The position numbers and the translations under genes are program-made. Source: Paeniglutamicibacter kerguelensis (lineage in GTDB: Bacteria; Actinomycetota; Actinomycetes; Actinomycetales; Micrococcaceae). From it: a stretch of 64,000 nucleotides of DNA. The stretch's first letter is position 1. The number at the start of each line of letters is the position of its first letter. The notes below the pieces were generated by a model. That model was not told the DNA's origin. It did not search any database and was given only the letters and a program-made list of their open reading frames with translations. Shown here in pieces: positions 7,604-15,848 of this stretch. Location of the stretch: contig NZ_JAGIOF010000001.1 of NCBI RefSeq assembly GCF_017876535.1, positions 3,472,001 to 3,536,000 of the forward strand, given 5' to 3'.

Positions 7604-9775
7604 ATGAGCATTCCGACCGAGGCCGGACACGTCCATCAGGCCACCGACACACATTGCCCCTACTGCGCCCTGCAATGCGGTATCACACTGGAGCCGACGC
7701 CCGACGCCGGCGAGCCGGTGAAACTGAGCGGGAGGAACTTCGAAACCAACGGCGGCGCCTTGTGCCGCAAGGGCTACAGCGCGGCGAGGCTGCTGAGGCA
7801 CGCCGAAAGGTTGGACACTCCCCTGTTGCGCCATCCCGATGGCGGCTTCTCACCCATCGGTTGGGACGAGGCCCTGGATATGGTGGCCCAACGGGCCGCG
7901 GGAATCCGTGCCAAACACGGGGCCGATGCCGTGGCGGTCTTCGGTGCCGGCGGCCTGACCAATGAGAAGGCCTACCAGCTGGGTAAGTTCGCCCGGCTGG
8001 CTTTGGGCACCTCACGCATCGACTACAACGGCCGGTTCTGCATGTCCTCGGCCGCAACGGCCGGAAACCGCGCGTTCGGACTCGACCGCGGCCTTCCCTT
8101 CCCGCTGGCGGACCTGGACGGGGCCTCCATGATTCTGATGCTGGGGTCCAATGTTGCCGACACCATGCCCCCGTTTGTGCGGCACCTCGAGGGAGCACGC
8201 ACCTCCGGCGGGCTGGTCGTGGTGGATCCCCGCCGCTCGGCGACGGCCGAGCTCTGCGCCAACGGCGCGGGCTGGCACCTGCAACCAACACCGGCCAGCG
8301 ACCTGCAGCTGCTTCTGGGCCTGGCCCACGTGCTCCTCGGCGAGTCGCTGGTCGACCATGAATACCTGGCGCGGCGGACCAACGGCTTGGGTGCGCTGCG
8401 CAGCTCGCTGGCGCAGTGGTGGCCCGAACGAGTCGAATCGGCCACGGGTGTTCCCGCCGGCGAGATCCGGCGCACCGCCCGCGCCCTGGCACTGGCGGCG
8501 CGCGCGGCGAAATCCGGTGGCGGGCCCGTCTACATCCTGACGGGTCGCGGCGTGGAACAGCACGCCAACGGCACCGACACCACCACGGCCGCGATCAACC
8601 TCGCCCTGCTGCTCGGGTTGCCGGGCACCACGGCCGGCGGGTTCGGAACCATCACGGGGCAGGGCAACGGCCAGGGCGGGCGCGAACATGGACAGAAATG
8701 CGACCAGCTGCCCGGCTACCGAAAAATCACCGACCCCGCGCACCGGGAACACGTGGCCAAGGTGTGGGGCGTGGCCCCGGAAACCATTCCCGGTCCCGGC
8801 GTCCCAGCCACCGAATTGCTGCACACCCTGGGCAGGGAGCGCGGCGCACGCATGCTCATGGTGCACGGATCCAACCCGGCACTCTCCTCACCCGACGCTT
8901 CCCGGGTGATTGTCGGGTTGCGGCGCCTGGACTTCGTGGTGGTCTGCGATTTCTTCCTGTCGGAAACCGCGGCCGAAGCCCACCTGGTGCTCCCGGTGCT
9001 GCAGTGGGCGGAGGAGGAAGGCACCATGACAAACCTGGAGGGCCGTGTGCTCCGTCGGCGTGCCGCCCTGGAGGCACCGGAGATGGCGCGCAACGAATTG
9101 TGGATCCTCGCCGAGCTGGCCCGGCGCCTGGACTCCCCCGGGACGTTCTCCCCCGAGGCCCGCGAGGTCTTCGAGGAGCTGCGCCTCGCCTCGGCGGGCG
9201 GCTTGGCCGACTACTCCGGGATCGACTGGGACGACCTCGATGCGGGGGCCGCGGTGTATTGGCCCTGCTCCCCGGCACAGCCGGTCTCCCGCGAGCCGGG
9301 GCGGCGGTCCGGCACGCCGCGCCTCTTCCTGGAACGCTTCTCCCACCCCGACGGCAGGGCCGTGATCGTCCCCGTCCACCACGCCGCGCTACCCGAGGCC
9401 GCGCACCAGCCCGGCATGGTCTCCCTGGTCACCGGCCGGTTGCTGGAGCACTACCAAACCGGCACGCAGACTCGCCGCGTGGCGGAACTGCATGCGGCGG
9501 CGCCCGAGGCACTGCTGGAAATCCACCCGGCCACAGCGCTGGCGCACGGCATTGCCGAGGGGCAGCGCGTGGCGCTCGCCAACGGCCGCGGACGGATGGT
9601 GGCCCGGGCACGGCTCACCGCCGGGATCCGGCTGGACACGGTGTTCCTGCCCTTCCATTTCGCCGGCGCCAACAACGCCAACCTGCTGACCCCGGCGCTG
9701 GTCGACCCGCTCAGTGCGATGCCCGAATTCAAGCACGTCCCCGTGTCGCTGTATCCCCTGGGAGATGAGTCCTGA
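7604..9775 (+). CDS. nasA: Assimilatory nitrate reductase catalytic subunit
   Basis: A 723-residue molybdopterin oxidoreductase that reduces nitrate to nitrite in the cytoplasm. An N-terminal [4Fe-4S] site is formed by Cys18, Cys21, Cys25 and Cys54 (CPYCALQC then GGALCRKG). The molybdopterin domains follow, with GRFCMSSAATAGNRAFG and the large central region GTITGQGNGQGGREHGQKCD, and a C-terminal dinucleotide-binding domain with MPEFKHVPVSLYP near the end. The length fits Nas/Nar-b type enzymes without the extra C-terminal [2Fe-2S] domain found in some NasA proteins; that domain is on the next gene product. GAGGAG before the ATG lies within the end of narK. It overlaps the next gene by one base. 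Confidence 0.93.
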   Translation: MSIPTEAGHVHQATDTHCPYCALQCGITLEPTPDAGEPVKLSGRNFETNGGALCRKGYSAARLLRHAERLDTPLLRHPDGGFSPIGWDEALDMVAQRAAGIRAKHGADAVAVFGAGGLTNEKAYQLGKFARLALGTSRIDYNGRFCMSSAATAGNRAFGLDRGLPFPLADLDGASMILMLGSNVADTMPPFVRHLEGARTSGGLVVVDPRRSATAELCANGAGWHLQPTPASDLQLLLGLAHVLLGESLVDHEYLARRTNGLGALRSSLAQWWPERVESATGVPAGEIRRTARALALAARAAKSGGGPVYILTGRGVEQHANGTDTTTAAINLALLLGLPGTTAGGFGTITGQGNGQGGREHGQKCDQLPGYRKITDPAHREHVAKVWGVAPETIPGPGVPATELLHTLGRERGARMLMVHGSNPALSSPDASRVIVGLRRLDFVVVCDFFLSETAAEAHLVLPVLQWAEEEGTMTNLEGRVLRRRAALEAPEMARNELWILAELARRLDSPGTFSPEAREVFEELRLASAGGLADYSGIDWDDLDAGAAVYWPCSPAQPVSREPGRRSGTPRLFLERFSHPDGRAVIVPVHHAALPEAAHQPGMVSLVTGRLLEHYQTGTQTRRVAELHAAAPEALLEIHPATALAHGIAEGQRVALANGRGRMVARARLTAGIRLDTVFLPFHFAGANNANLLTPALVDPLSAMPEFKHVPVSLYPLGDES

Positions 9776-11283
9776 TGCCAGGCACCCCGGAACGCATCAT
9801 CGTCATCGGGTTCGGCCCCGTGGCAGCATCCCTCGCGGAGGGCCTGCTCCCCGGCGTCGCCGACGGACGGATCCACCTCACCGTGGTTTCCGCCGAAAAA
9901 CACGTGGCCTACAACAGGGTGCTGCTTGCCGAGCTGGCGGTCGGGGCCACCGAGGCCGGGCACCTGAACATGGTCGACGAACAGCGGCTGCGGCAGTCCG
10001 GGGTCTACCTGCGCTTGGGCACCAAGGTCACCCGCGTGGACCGTTCCCGCAGCCAGGTGCGCCTGGGGGATGGCGGGGTGCTGCCCTACGACCGGCTGGT
10101 TTTTGCCACCGGCGCGCGGCCGGTGATCCCGACCCTGCACGGAGTGAACTTCGAGCCGCACGTCGAGGCCCGGTTGCCCGACGGCGTGCTCGCCCTGCGC
10201 ACCCTCGAGGACGCCACGGAATTGCATGGGGTGCTTCAACGCGAGGGCCGGGTGCTGGTGCTCGGCGGAGGGATCCTGGGCATCGAGGCGGCCCTGGCCA
10301 TGGCCAAGGCCGGGCACCGCCCGGTGCTCATCCACCACGGGGAGGCGCCGCTGGGCCGCACGGTGGACGCCGACGGCGGGAAGCTCCTGGCCCGGGGCCT
10401 GCGGGCCGCGGGCATCGAGGTGGTGTCCGGCGTCCGGGCCACGGGCGTGGAAAAGGACGATGCGGGATTCACCGGGCTGGCCACCGAAGGCCACGGAGTG
10501 ATCCCCGGCGATGCCCTGCTCATCTCAACGGGTGTCCGGGCACGCACCGAATTGGCCGCGGGGTGCGGGTTGAAGGTGAACCGCGGGATTCAAACCAACG
10601 AATTCCTCGTTGCCGATTCCGAGAACCGCATCTTTGCGATCGGTGACTGCGCGGAGGTTGCCGGCAGGGCACCGGTCGGGCTGTTGGCCCCGGGGTGGGC
10701 ACAGGCCGGCTGGCTGGCGAACTTCATGCTCACGCACCCGGCACCTCGGCCGGATGCCCCCGCCGAACGCCTGGACCCCGCGATCGCCCCACCGGCCCAC
10801 CACTCCTCGGACGTGCTGATGCTCAAGGGACAGGGTTTGGAGGTGACGGCCGGCGGAAACATCTCGGCGGGCCTCTGGGACGGGGGCGAGGACCAGGTGA
10901 CCGTCTTCGCCGACCCCGCGGAGGGCCGCTACCTGAAACTCGTCACCAGGCACGGGGTCCCCACCGGTTTCCTGGCCATGGGGCTGCCCCGCACCAGCGC
11001 CGAACTGGTGCTGGCCTACGAACGTGGCAGCGTGCTGCCGCAGGATCGTTCGACCCTGCTGCGCCTGGATGACCCGTGCGCGCTGGAGACACCCGTGGCT
11101 GCGGGGACCGATGACCAGTTGTGCCGCTGTTCGGGTGCCACGCACGGGCAGGTGGCCCGGGCGGTGGAGGCCGGTTGCCTGACTGTCTCCGAGGTGGGCG
11201 ATGCCTGCCGGGCCGGCACCGGATGCGGCGGCTGCCGCGCCACGATTGAAGCGATGCTCAGACCGGTTCCGGTTTCCGCCTGA
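9775..11283 (+). CDS. nasB: FAD/NAD(P) oxidoreductase with C-terminal BFD [2Fe-2S] domain, nitrate reductase electron-transfer subunit
   Basis: A 502-residue flavoprotein. Residues 1-310 form a two-Rossmann pyridine-nucleotide reductase (FAD motif at VIGFGPVAAS, NAD motif at VLGGGILGIEAALAMAKAG, and the FAD-closing IFAIGDCAEV). The C-terminus carries a bacterioferritin-associated-ferredoxin-like [2Fe-2S] domain with CRCS and CRAGTGCGGC. It resembles the N-terminal half of NirB and the NasB electron-transfer subunit, passing electrons from NAD(P)H to NasA. It starts inside the nasA stop (TGATG). The symbol is by analogy with Bacillus/Klebsiella nas nomenclature and naming differs among actinobacteria. 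A strong terminator follows. Confidence 0.85.
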   Translation: MPGTPERIIVIGFGPVAASLAEGLLPGVADGRIHLTVVSAEKHVAYNRVLLAELAVGATEAGHLNMVDEQRLRQSGVYLRLGTKVTRVDRSRSQVRLGDGGVLPYDRLVFATGARPVIPTLHGVNFEPHVEARLPDGVLALRTLEDATELHGVLQREGRVLVLGGGILGIEAALAMAKAGHRPVLIHHGEAPLGRTVDADGGKLLARGLRAAGIEVVSGVRATGVEKDDAGFTGLATEGHGVIPGDALLISTGVRARTELAAGCGLKVNRGIQTNEFLVADSENRIFAIGDCAEVAGRAPVGLLAPGWAQAGWLANFMLTHPAPRPDAPAERLDPAIAPPAHHSSDVLMLKGQGLEVTAGGNISAGLWDGGEDQVTVFADPAEGRYLKLVTRHGVPTGFLAMGLPRTSAELVLAYERGSVLPQDRSTLLRLDDPCALETPVAAGTDDQLCRCSGATHGQVARAVEAGCLTVSEVGDACRAGTGCGGCRATIEAMLRPVPVSA

Positions 11284-11305
11284 GGCTCGGCGAGCGCGGC
11301 ACCAA

Positions 11306-11349
11306 AAGAACCGTCCGATCCGGTGCATTCACGGATCGGACGGTTTCTT
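11306..11349 (+). terminator. Terminator after the narK-nasA-nasB operon
   Basis: A perfect 14-base stem (AACCGTCCGATCCG, 11309-11322, with 11332-11345) and a 9-base loop, followed by TTTC and TTG. It lies 23 bases after the operon stop. Confidence 0.85.
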
Positions 11350-11516
11350 GGTGTGGCTTGTGAGAAAGTGAAACATCCGACGCTGGCGCGGTTTTCCGAC
11401 AGAAATTGGCAGCCGCCGACTTGCAATCTGCGCAGTTCCCAGCCGTGGGTCCGGCCTTCGCCGGAATTGCGTCTCGCCCAGGAGTGCATCCATTGCACTG
11501 GCGTGCACACGGCAAG

Positions 11517-11573
11517 GCATGACACCGCGAGTCCTTGGTTTCCCGGGCCCAATGAAACCAAACAGTGTCATGC
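11517..11573. other. Two-tier hairpin element in the nasB-cbiX intergenic region
   Basis: Outer stem GCATGACAC (11517-11525) with GTGTCATGC (11565-11573). Inside it is a second stem TTGGTTTC (11535-11542) with GAAACCAA (11554-11561) and an 11-base loop. The internal loop is asymmetric (9 and 3 bases). The surrounding 11350-11694 stretch has no credible gene. It could be a structured RNA, a repeat-family element or a second terminator for the convergent cbiX transcript; none is proven. Confidence 0.5.
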
Positions 11574-11694
11574 GAACGATCGTTGCCGGACGCTTCGGAG
11601 TCCTAGCGCCGGATATTCGACGAATTCACAACCCACCCCCAGGCTGGTGATTCCCGGTCAAAGGTGGCATCGCCGAGCGTGGCAAAGCGAGGTT

Positions 11695-12465
11695 CTAAGC
11701 GATGGCCTGCCGGTATCGCTTGATCACCAGGTCAACCAGTTCCTGCGGCGGGTTCTCGCCGGGGACCAACAGCGGTTTGCCCAGCACGTCCGGTGTGCAA
11801 GCTGCAGCCAGGTCCGCAAAATAGCCTGGGGCCAGCAAATAAGTGGCAACCGCGGTGCGGACTCTCGGGTTGCGCGTGCGCGCCGCGTTGATGGCCTCGC
11901 CAAGTCGTGGTTCGGCGGCCGAAATGAATGCGGCGGTGACGGGGACTTGCAGGTGGCCGGCCAGACGTTGTGCCATCGTGCGACAGTCCGCGACGCCCGC
12001 GGGATCGGTCGACCCGGCACAGGCCAAGATCACCGCTTCACCCGGAACCCAGCCGGCCTCCAGGAGACGGCGGCGCAGAACGATCGCCAGCCCGCTGGCC
12101 GGGCCCAGCGGAAGTGCGACCCGCGTGCCCGGACGCAGCGCTGCGGCATCGGCAAGGTCGCCGGATGCATGCGTGCCCGCGGAAAGCAGCAAGGGCACCA
12201 GGGCCGCCGCGGCATCCGGCCCCAGCTCCTCCGAGCAGACGAACCGGCCAACCCTCGGGTGTTCGACATCCACGAATGCGTCATGCACCGGGGTGGTGCC
12301 CATGGCCGCGTCCACCGCATCCACGAGTCCCCGGGTCGCCGAGCGGCCCGCCGGATCGCCCGTTCCGTGGGAGACGGCCACCAGGGACGGCTCGGGAAGC
12401 ATCTCGGACCACCCCTGCCACGCGGCGTGGTCCATCACTACGGGTTCCGCGTACGCCGTGGTCAT
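11695..12465 (-). CDS. CbiX/SirB-type sirohydrochlorin chelatase
   Basis: A 256-residue protein of the CbiX/SirB chelatase fold, which inserts Fe(II) (or cobalt) into sirohydrochlorin, the last step to siroheme. Two halves are recognisable: LVAVSHGTGDPAGRSATRGLVDAV near residue 24, with the active-site-like His of the SHGT motif, and a second domain with VILACAGSTDPAGVADC. The ATG at 12465 overlaps the nirD stop by four bases (ATGA), so it is co-transcribed with nirD. The frame is open upstream inside nirD, but that part is antisense-like and is not used. With CobA, encoded in the opposite divergon, it completes siroheme supply for NirB. Confidence 0.85.
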   Translation of the reverse strand: MTTAYAEPVVMDHAAWQGWSEMLPEPSLVAVSHGTGDPAGRSATRGLVDAVDAAMGTTPVHDAFVDVEHPRVGRFVCSEELGPDAAAALVPLLLSAGTHASGDLADAAALRPGTRVALPLGPASGLAIVLRRRLLEAGWVPGEAVILACAGSTDPAGVADCRTMAQRLAGHLQVPVTAAFISAAEPRLGEAINAARTRNPRVRTAVATYLLAPGYFADLAAACTPDVLGKPLLVPGENPPQELVDLVIKRYRQAIA

Positions 12466-12839
12466 GGCCTTCCCGCCATCCACAGCTGGCCCTGGCGTTC
12501 GACCAGCGGGAAGACCGGCAGCGGCTGCGCCGAGGCGCTCAGGCAGGCACCGGTGTCCAACCGGTACACCTCCTTGTGCAGCGGGCACGCGATGGTTGAC
12601 ACCCGGTGGCCGTCGATCGTCTGGTCGCCCAGGATCCCCCGGGCCATGACCTTGGCCCCGCTGGTGGGGCAGTGGTGGGAGGCGGCGAAGAAGTCCTCGC
12701 CTTCCGTGCGGAAGAGTGCGACCTGCTTCCCGCCCAGCCACGCGGCCTCACCCCACCCCGGCTCGAGGTCCTCGGGCCGGCACACCGACACCATGCCGTC
12801 TTCGGATTCGAGTACGACTTCTTCGACTACAGCGCTCAT
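12462..12839 (-). CDS. nirD: Nitrite reductase small subunit
   Basis: A 125-residue Rieske-like protein of the NirD family, partner of NirB in the cytoplasmic NAD(P)H nitrite reductase. The first cluster motif is not intact: the sequence is HHCPTSGAK instead of C-x-H, while the second, CPLH, is present. Loss of one half is common in NirD, so a [2Fe-2S] cluster is doubtful. AGAGGAA lies upstream; ATG 12839 is used, but the GTG one codon earlier (12842) is equally well spaced. It is unusual in being divergent from nirB instead of following it, and is coupled to the chelatase gene. Confidence 0.87.
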   Translation of the reverse strand: MSAVVEEVVLESEDGMVSVCRPEDLEPGWGEAAWLGGKQVALFRTEGEDFFAASHHCPTSGAKVMARGILGDQTIDGHRVSTIACPLHKEVYRLDTGACLSASAQPLPVFPLVERQGQLWMAGRP

Positions 12840-13217
12840 CACTGGGTTCCTCTCGACTGGGAATTTTCGATCCGGGTTGTTCCGATGAGGCGAGCCTACG
12901 GAGCCGTTGTTTCGTGCTCGACGTTCTGGTGTTGCGCACCTGTAAACCGTCGCTCACACCGACGGGAGGATCCGGTGAGGCGGAGTGATCCTGTCCGAAA
13001 CCGGCGGTCGCCGCGAGGTCCCGGCTCGGGTTGCGCACGCCTCTCCCGTCGATCGTTTCATCCATGTTTCGGGACACTCACCCCATGTCATGAGATTGGT
13101 GCATGAAATTGCGCAGACCGAAACGTCTGGGTCATCGGGCGGCAAAACCGGCTCCCTAGGGTGGAAAGCAGTCAACCACAGCACCCTTGGGTTCGTGAGC
13201 GAAAGTCGAGATACAAA
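12840..13217. promoter_or_regulatory. Divergent nirD-nirB promoter region
   Basis: 378 bases without a credible gene between the two divergent starts. It must contain promoters for both nir units. The candidate GlnR/NnaR site at 13055-13081 is roughly 140 bases from nirB and 215 from nirD. Confidence 0.6.
13055..13081. promoter_or_regulatory. Candidate GlnR/NnaR-type operator between nirD and nirB
   Basis: GTTTC (13055-13059), six bases, GTTTC (13066-13070), six bases, CTCAC (13077-13081). The element order and spacing are identical to the site upstream of narK, and similar to half-sites of the GlnR consensus GTnAC-n6-GAAAC. Confidence 0.45.
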
Positions 13218-15848
13218 ATGAGCGCAGTGAATGGATCACGCCGCATTGTGGTGGTTGGCGGAGGCCCCGCCGCACATCGTTTCACCGAGGCCATGGCCGG
13301 CCGGGAGCCGAGCAACGTGCACATCACCGTGCTCACCGAGGAAGTCCACCTTCCCTATGACAGGGTCGCCCTGTCGCAGGCGTTGACCAACCCCGGGGTG
13401 GATCTGACCCTGGGCGATGCCGGGCTGTGGGAACGGGAGAATGTCGCCCTCGAAACACATGCCGCGGCCATCGGAATCGACAGCATCAGCCGCCGGGTGA
13501 CCACGGCCGACGGACGCAGCTTCGAGTATGACGAACTGGTCCTGGCCACCGGCTCCAACGCAGCCACCCTGCCCATTCCCGGTGCCGGGCACACCCACGT
13601 GTACCGGACCTTGGAGGACGTCTGGGCCATTGCGGCGTCCGTGTGCGAGCTTGCCGAACGCCTGGGCCGAGCCCCGGTGGTGGCCACCATCGGCGGCGGC
13701 TTGCTGGGGCTCGAGGCAGCGGCCGGCGCCCAGGCCCTCGGAGCGGACGCGGTGGTCATCGACGGCGGCAAGTGGCTCATGGGAACCCAGCTCGATGAGG
13801 GCGCGGGGCAAGCCATGGGCCGGCTCATCGCCGACACGGGATTCACGGTGCACGGCGGCGTGTACCCGCAGGAAATCATCACCGGCACCGAGGCAGGACA
13901 AGTGCGGGTCGAAGGCGTGCTGATGGCCGACGGCCGCCGGATCGACGCGGACATGGTGGTGGTCTCGATCGGCGTCCGGCCGCGCGACGAACTGGCCCGC
14001 CGCCACAACGAGTTCCTTGATTCGCAGGACAGTTTGGCACCGCGCTTCGGTCTGGGCCCGCGCGGCGGCATCGAGATCGACGCACGCTGCGCCACGGCCG
14101 TGCCGCATGTCTGGGCGATCGGCGAGGTCGCCAACTTCGGCGGCCTGTGCGTGGGCCTGGTGGCCCCGGCCAACGCCATGGCGGAAGTGCTCGCCGAACA
14201 GCTGCAGGGCGGGTCCGCCGAGTTCGGCGGGTTCGACACCGCCACGAAGCTCAAGCTCTCCGGTGTGGACGTGGCAAGCTTTGGCGACGGTTTCGCACGC
14301 ACCGAGGGCGCCCTCGAGGTGGTCTACGCGGATGCGCCGCGCGGCCTCTACCAAAAGATCGTTGTCTCGCAGGATGCCAAGGTGCTCCTGGGCGGGATCT
14401 TCGTCGGCGATGCCAGCCCCTACCAGGCGCTGCGCCCGCTGCTGGGCAGGGAGCTGCCTGCCGAGCCGGGCGCCTACCTCAGCGCCCTGGGCGGCGAGGT
14501 CCCGGACGGCGAACTGCCCGACGACGCCGTCCTGTGCTCGTGCAACAACGTCAACGCCGGAACCATCAGGGACGCAGTGGGCGGATGCGGAAGTTGCGAG
14601 GGCCAGGAACCCGTCACCAACCTTTCGGCGCTGAAGGGCTGCACCCGCGCCGGAACCCAATGCGGATCCTGCGTGCCCATGCTCAAGAAACTCATGGAAA
14701 CCGAGATGCTCAAGAACGGGGCCGTCATCTCGGCGGCCATGTGCGAGCACTTCGAGCTCTCGCGGGCCCAGCTTTTCGAGGCCGTCCGCGTGGCCGGCCT
14801 GAAAACCTACCCGGAAATCATGCAGCGCTTCGGCCAGGGGGCGGGCTGCGACATCTGCAAGCCGGTGATCGCCTCCGTCCTCGCCTCGCAGACCTCCGGG
14901 CACCCGATGGAAGCCGGACTGGCCGGCGCGCAGGACACCAACGACCGCGTCATGGCCAACATGCAGAAGGACGGCACCTACTCGGTGGTCCCCCGGATCC
15001 CCGGCGGGGAAATCACCCCGGAGAAGCTCGCGCTCATCGCGCACGTCGCCCAGAAGTACGGCCTCTACACCAAGCTCACCGGCGGACTGCGCATCGACAT
15101 GTTCGGTGCCCGGCTGGAACAGCTGCCCGAGATCTGGCGCGAACTCGTCGACGGCGGGTTCGAATCCGGGCAGGCCTACGGCAAGTCGCTGCGCAACGTG
15201 AAGACATGTGTTGGATCCTCCTGGTGCCGCTACGGCATGCTGGATTCGGTGGCCATGGGCATCGAAATGGAACTGCGCTACCGAGGCTTGCGGGCACCCC
15301 ACAAGTTCAAGATGGGCGTCTCCGGGTGCGCCCGCGAATGCGCCGAGGCCCGCGCCAAGGACGTCGGGGTCATCGCCACGGCGGAAGGCTGGAACCTCTA
15401 CGTGGGAGGCAACGGCGGCGCCAATCCCGCCCACGCCCGGTTGCTGGCCACGGGAATCGACGACAAGACACTGATTCGATACGTGGACAGGTACCTGATG
15501 TATTACATCCGCACGGCAGACAAGCTCCAGCGCACTGCGCGCTGGATGGAGGACCTCGACGGCGGCATCGAGATGGTCCGCTCCGTGGTGGTCGAGGACT
15601 CGCTGGGTCTGGGCGCGGAACTCGAAGAAGCCATGGAAAACCACATCGGCAACTACGAGGACGAATGGGCCGCCACGCTGGCGGACCCGGAGAAATTGCG
15701 CCGTTTCCGTTCCTTCGTCAACGCACCGGGCATGTCCGATCCGGACCTGGAATACGTCCCCGAGCGCGGCCAGCACCGTCCGGCCGCCCCCGTGTCGCTG
15801 GGAGCCAGCATCGGCATCGGCACCCCGAATTCAACCTGGGAGGCATGA
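13218..15848 (+). CDS. nirB: NAD(P)H nitrite reductase large subunit
   Basis: An 876-residue enzyme that reduces nitrite to ammonium with six electrons. Domains in order: FAD/NAD(P) reductase (about 1-410, VVVGGGPAAHRFTEAM and VVATIGGGLLGLEAAAGAQALG), a BFD-type [2Fe-2S] domain (CSCNNVNAGTIRDAV, CTRAGTQCGSC), a second BFD-like segment with CDICKPV, then a nitrite/sulfite reductase domain. The siroheme-[4Fe-4S] ligands are visible as C-x5-C in TCVGSSWCRYG and C-x3-C in SGCARECAEA. ATG 13218 is chosen because the homologous core starts six residues later; its ribosome site is weak and an upstream ATG at 13161 exists. cobA follows with a three-base overlap. Confidence 0.95.
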   Translation: MSAVNGSRRIVVVGGGPAAHRFTEAMAGREPSNVHITVLTEEVHLPYDRVALSQALTNPGVDLTLGDAGLWERENVALETHAAAIGIDSISRRVTTADGRSFEYDELVLATGSNAATLPIPGAGHTHVYRTLEDVWAIAASVCELAERLGRAPVVATIGGGLLGLEAAAGAQALGADAVVIDGGKWLMGTQLDEGAGQAMGRLIADTGFTVHGGVYPQEIITGTEAGQVRVEGVLMADGRRIDADMVVVSIGVRPRDELARRHNEFLDSQDSLAPRFGLGPRGGIEIDARCATAVPHVWAIGEVANFGGLCVGLVAPANAMAEVLAEQLQGGSAEFGGFDTATKLKLSGVDVASFGDGFARTEGALEVVYADAPRGLYQKIVVSQDAKVLLGGIFVGDASPYQALRPLLGRELPAEPGAYLSALGGEVPDGELPDDAVLCSCNNVNAGTIRDAVGGCGSCEGQEPVTNLSALKGCTRAGTQCGSCVPMLKKLMETEMLKNGAVISAAMCEHFELSRAQLFEAVRVAGLKTYPEIMQRFGQGAGCDICKPVIASVLASQTSGHPMEAGLAGAQDTNDRVMANMQKDGTYSVVPRIPGGEITPEKLALIAHVAQKYGLYTKLTGGLRIDMFGARLEQLPEIWRELVDGGFESGQAYGKSLRNVKTCVGSSWCRYGMLDSVAMGIEMELRYRGLRAPHKFKMGVSGCARECAEARAKDVGVIATAEGWNLYVGGNGGANPAHARLLATGIDDKTLIRYVDRYLMYYIRTADKLQRTARWMEDLDGGIEMVRSVVVEDSLGLGAELEEAMENHIGNYEDEWAATLADPEKLRRFRSFVNAPGMSDPDLEYVPERGQHRPAAPVSLGASIGIGTPNSTWEA

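Noticed and set aside
11323..12888. Long plus-strand open frame opposite the chelatase and nirD genes
   Set aside because: It runs antisense to two genes with clear family motifs, has no ribosome site or family pattern, and is Arg/Pro/Ala-rich as expected for a GC-bias shadow.
13236..15776. Minus-strand open frame of about 846 codons opposite nirB
   Set aside because: Exactly antisense to NirB, low-complexity His/Gly/Ala/Arg composition, and no recognised domain. Long antisense frames are typical of high-GC genes.
14147..15847. Upstream extension of the cobA frame
   Set aside because: It overlaps the nirB domains in another frame and its translation has no CysG-like pattern. The true start at 15848 has GGGAGG.
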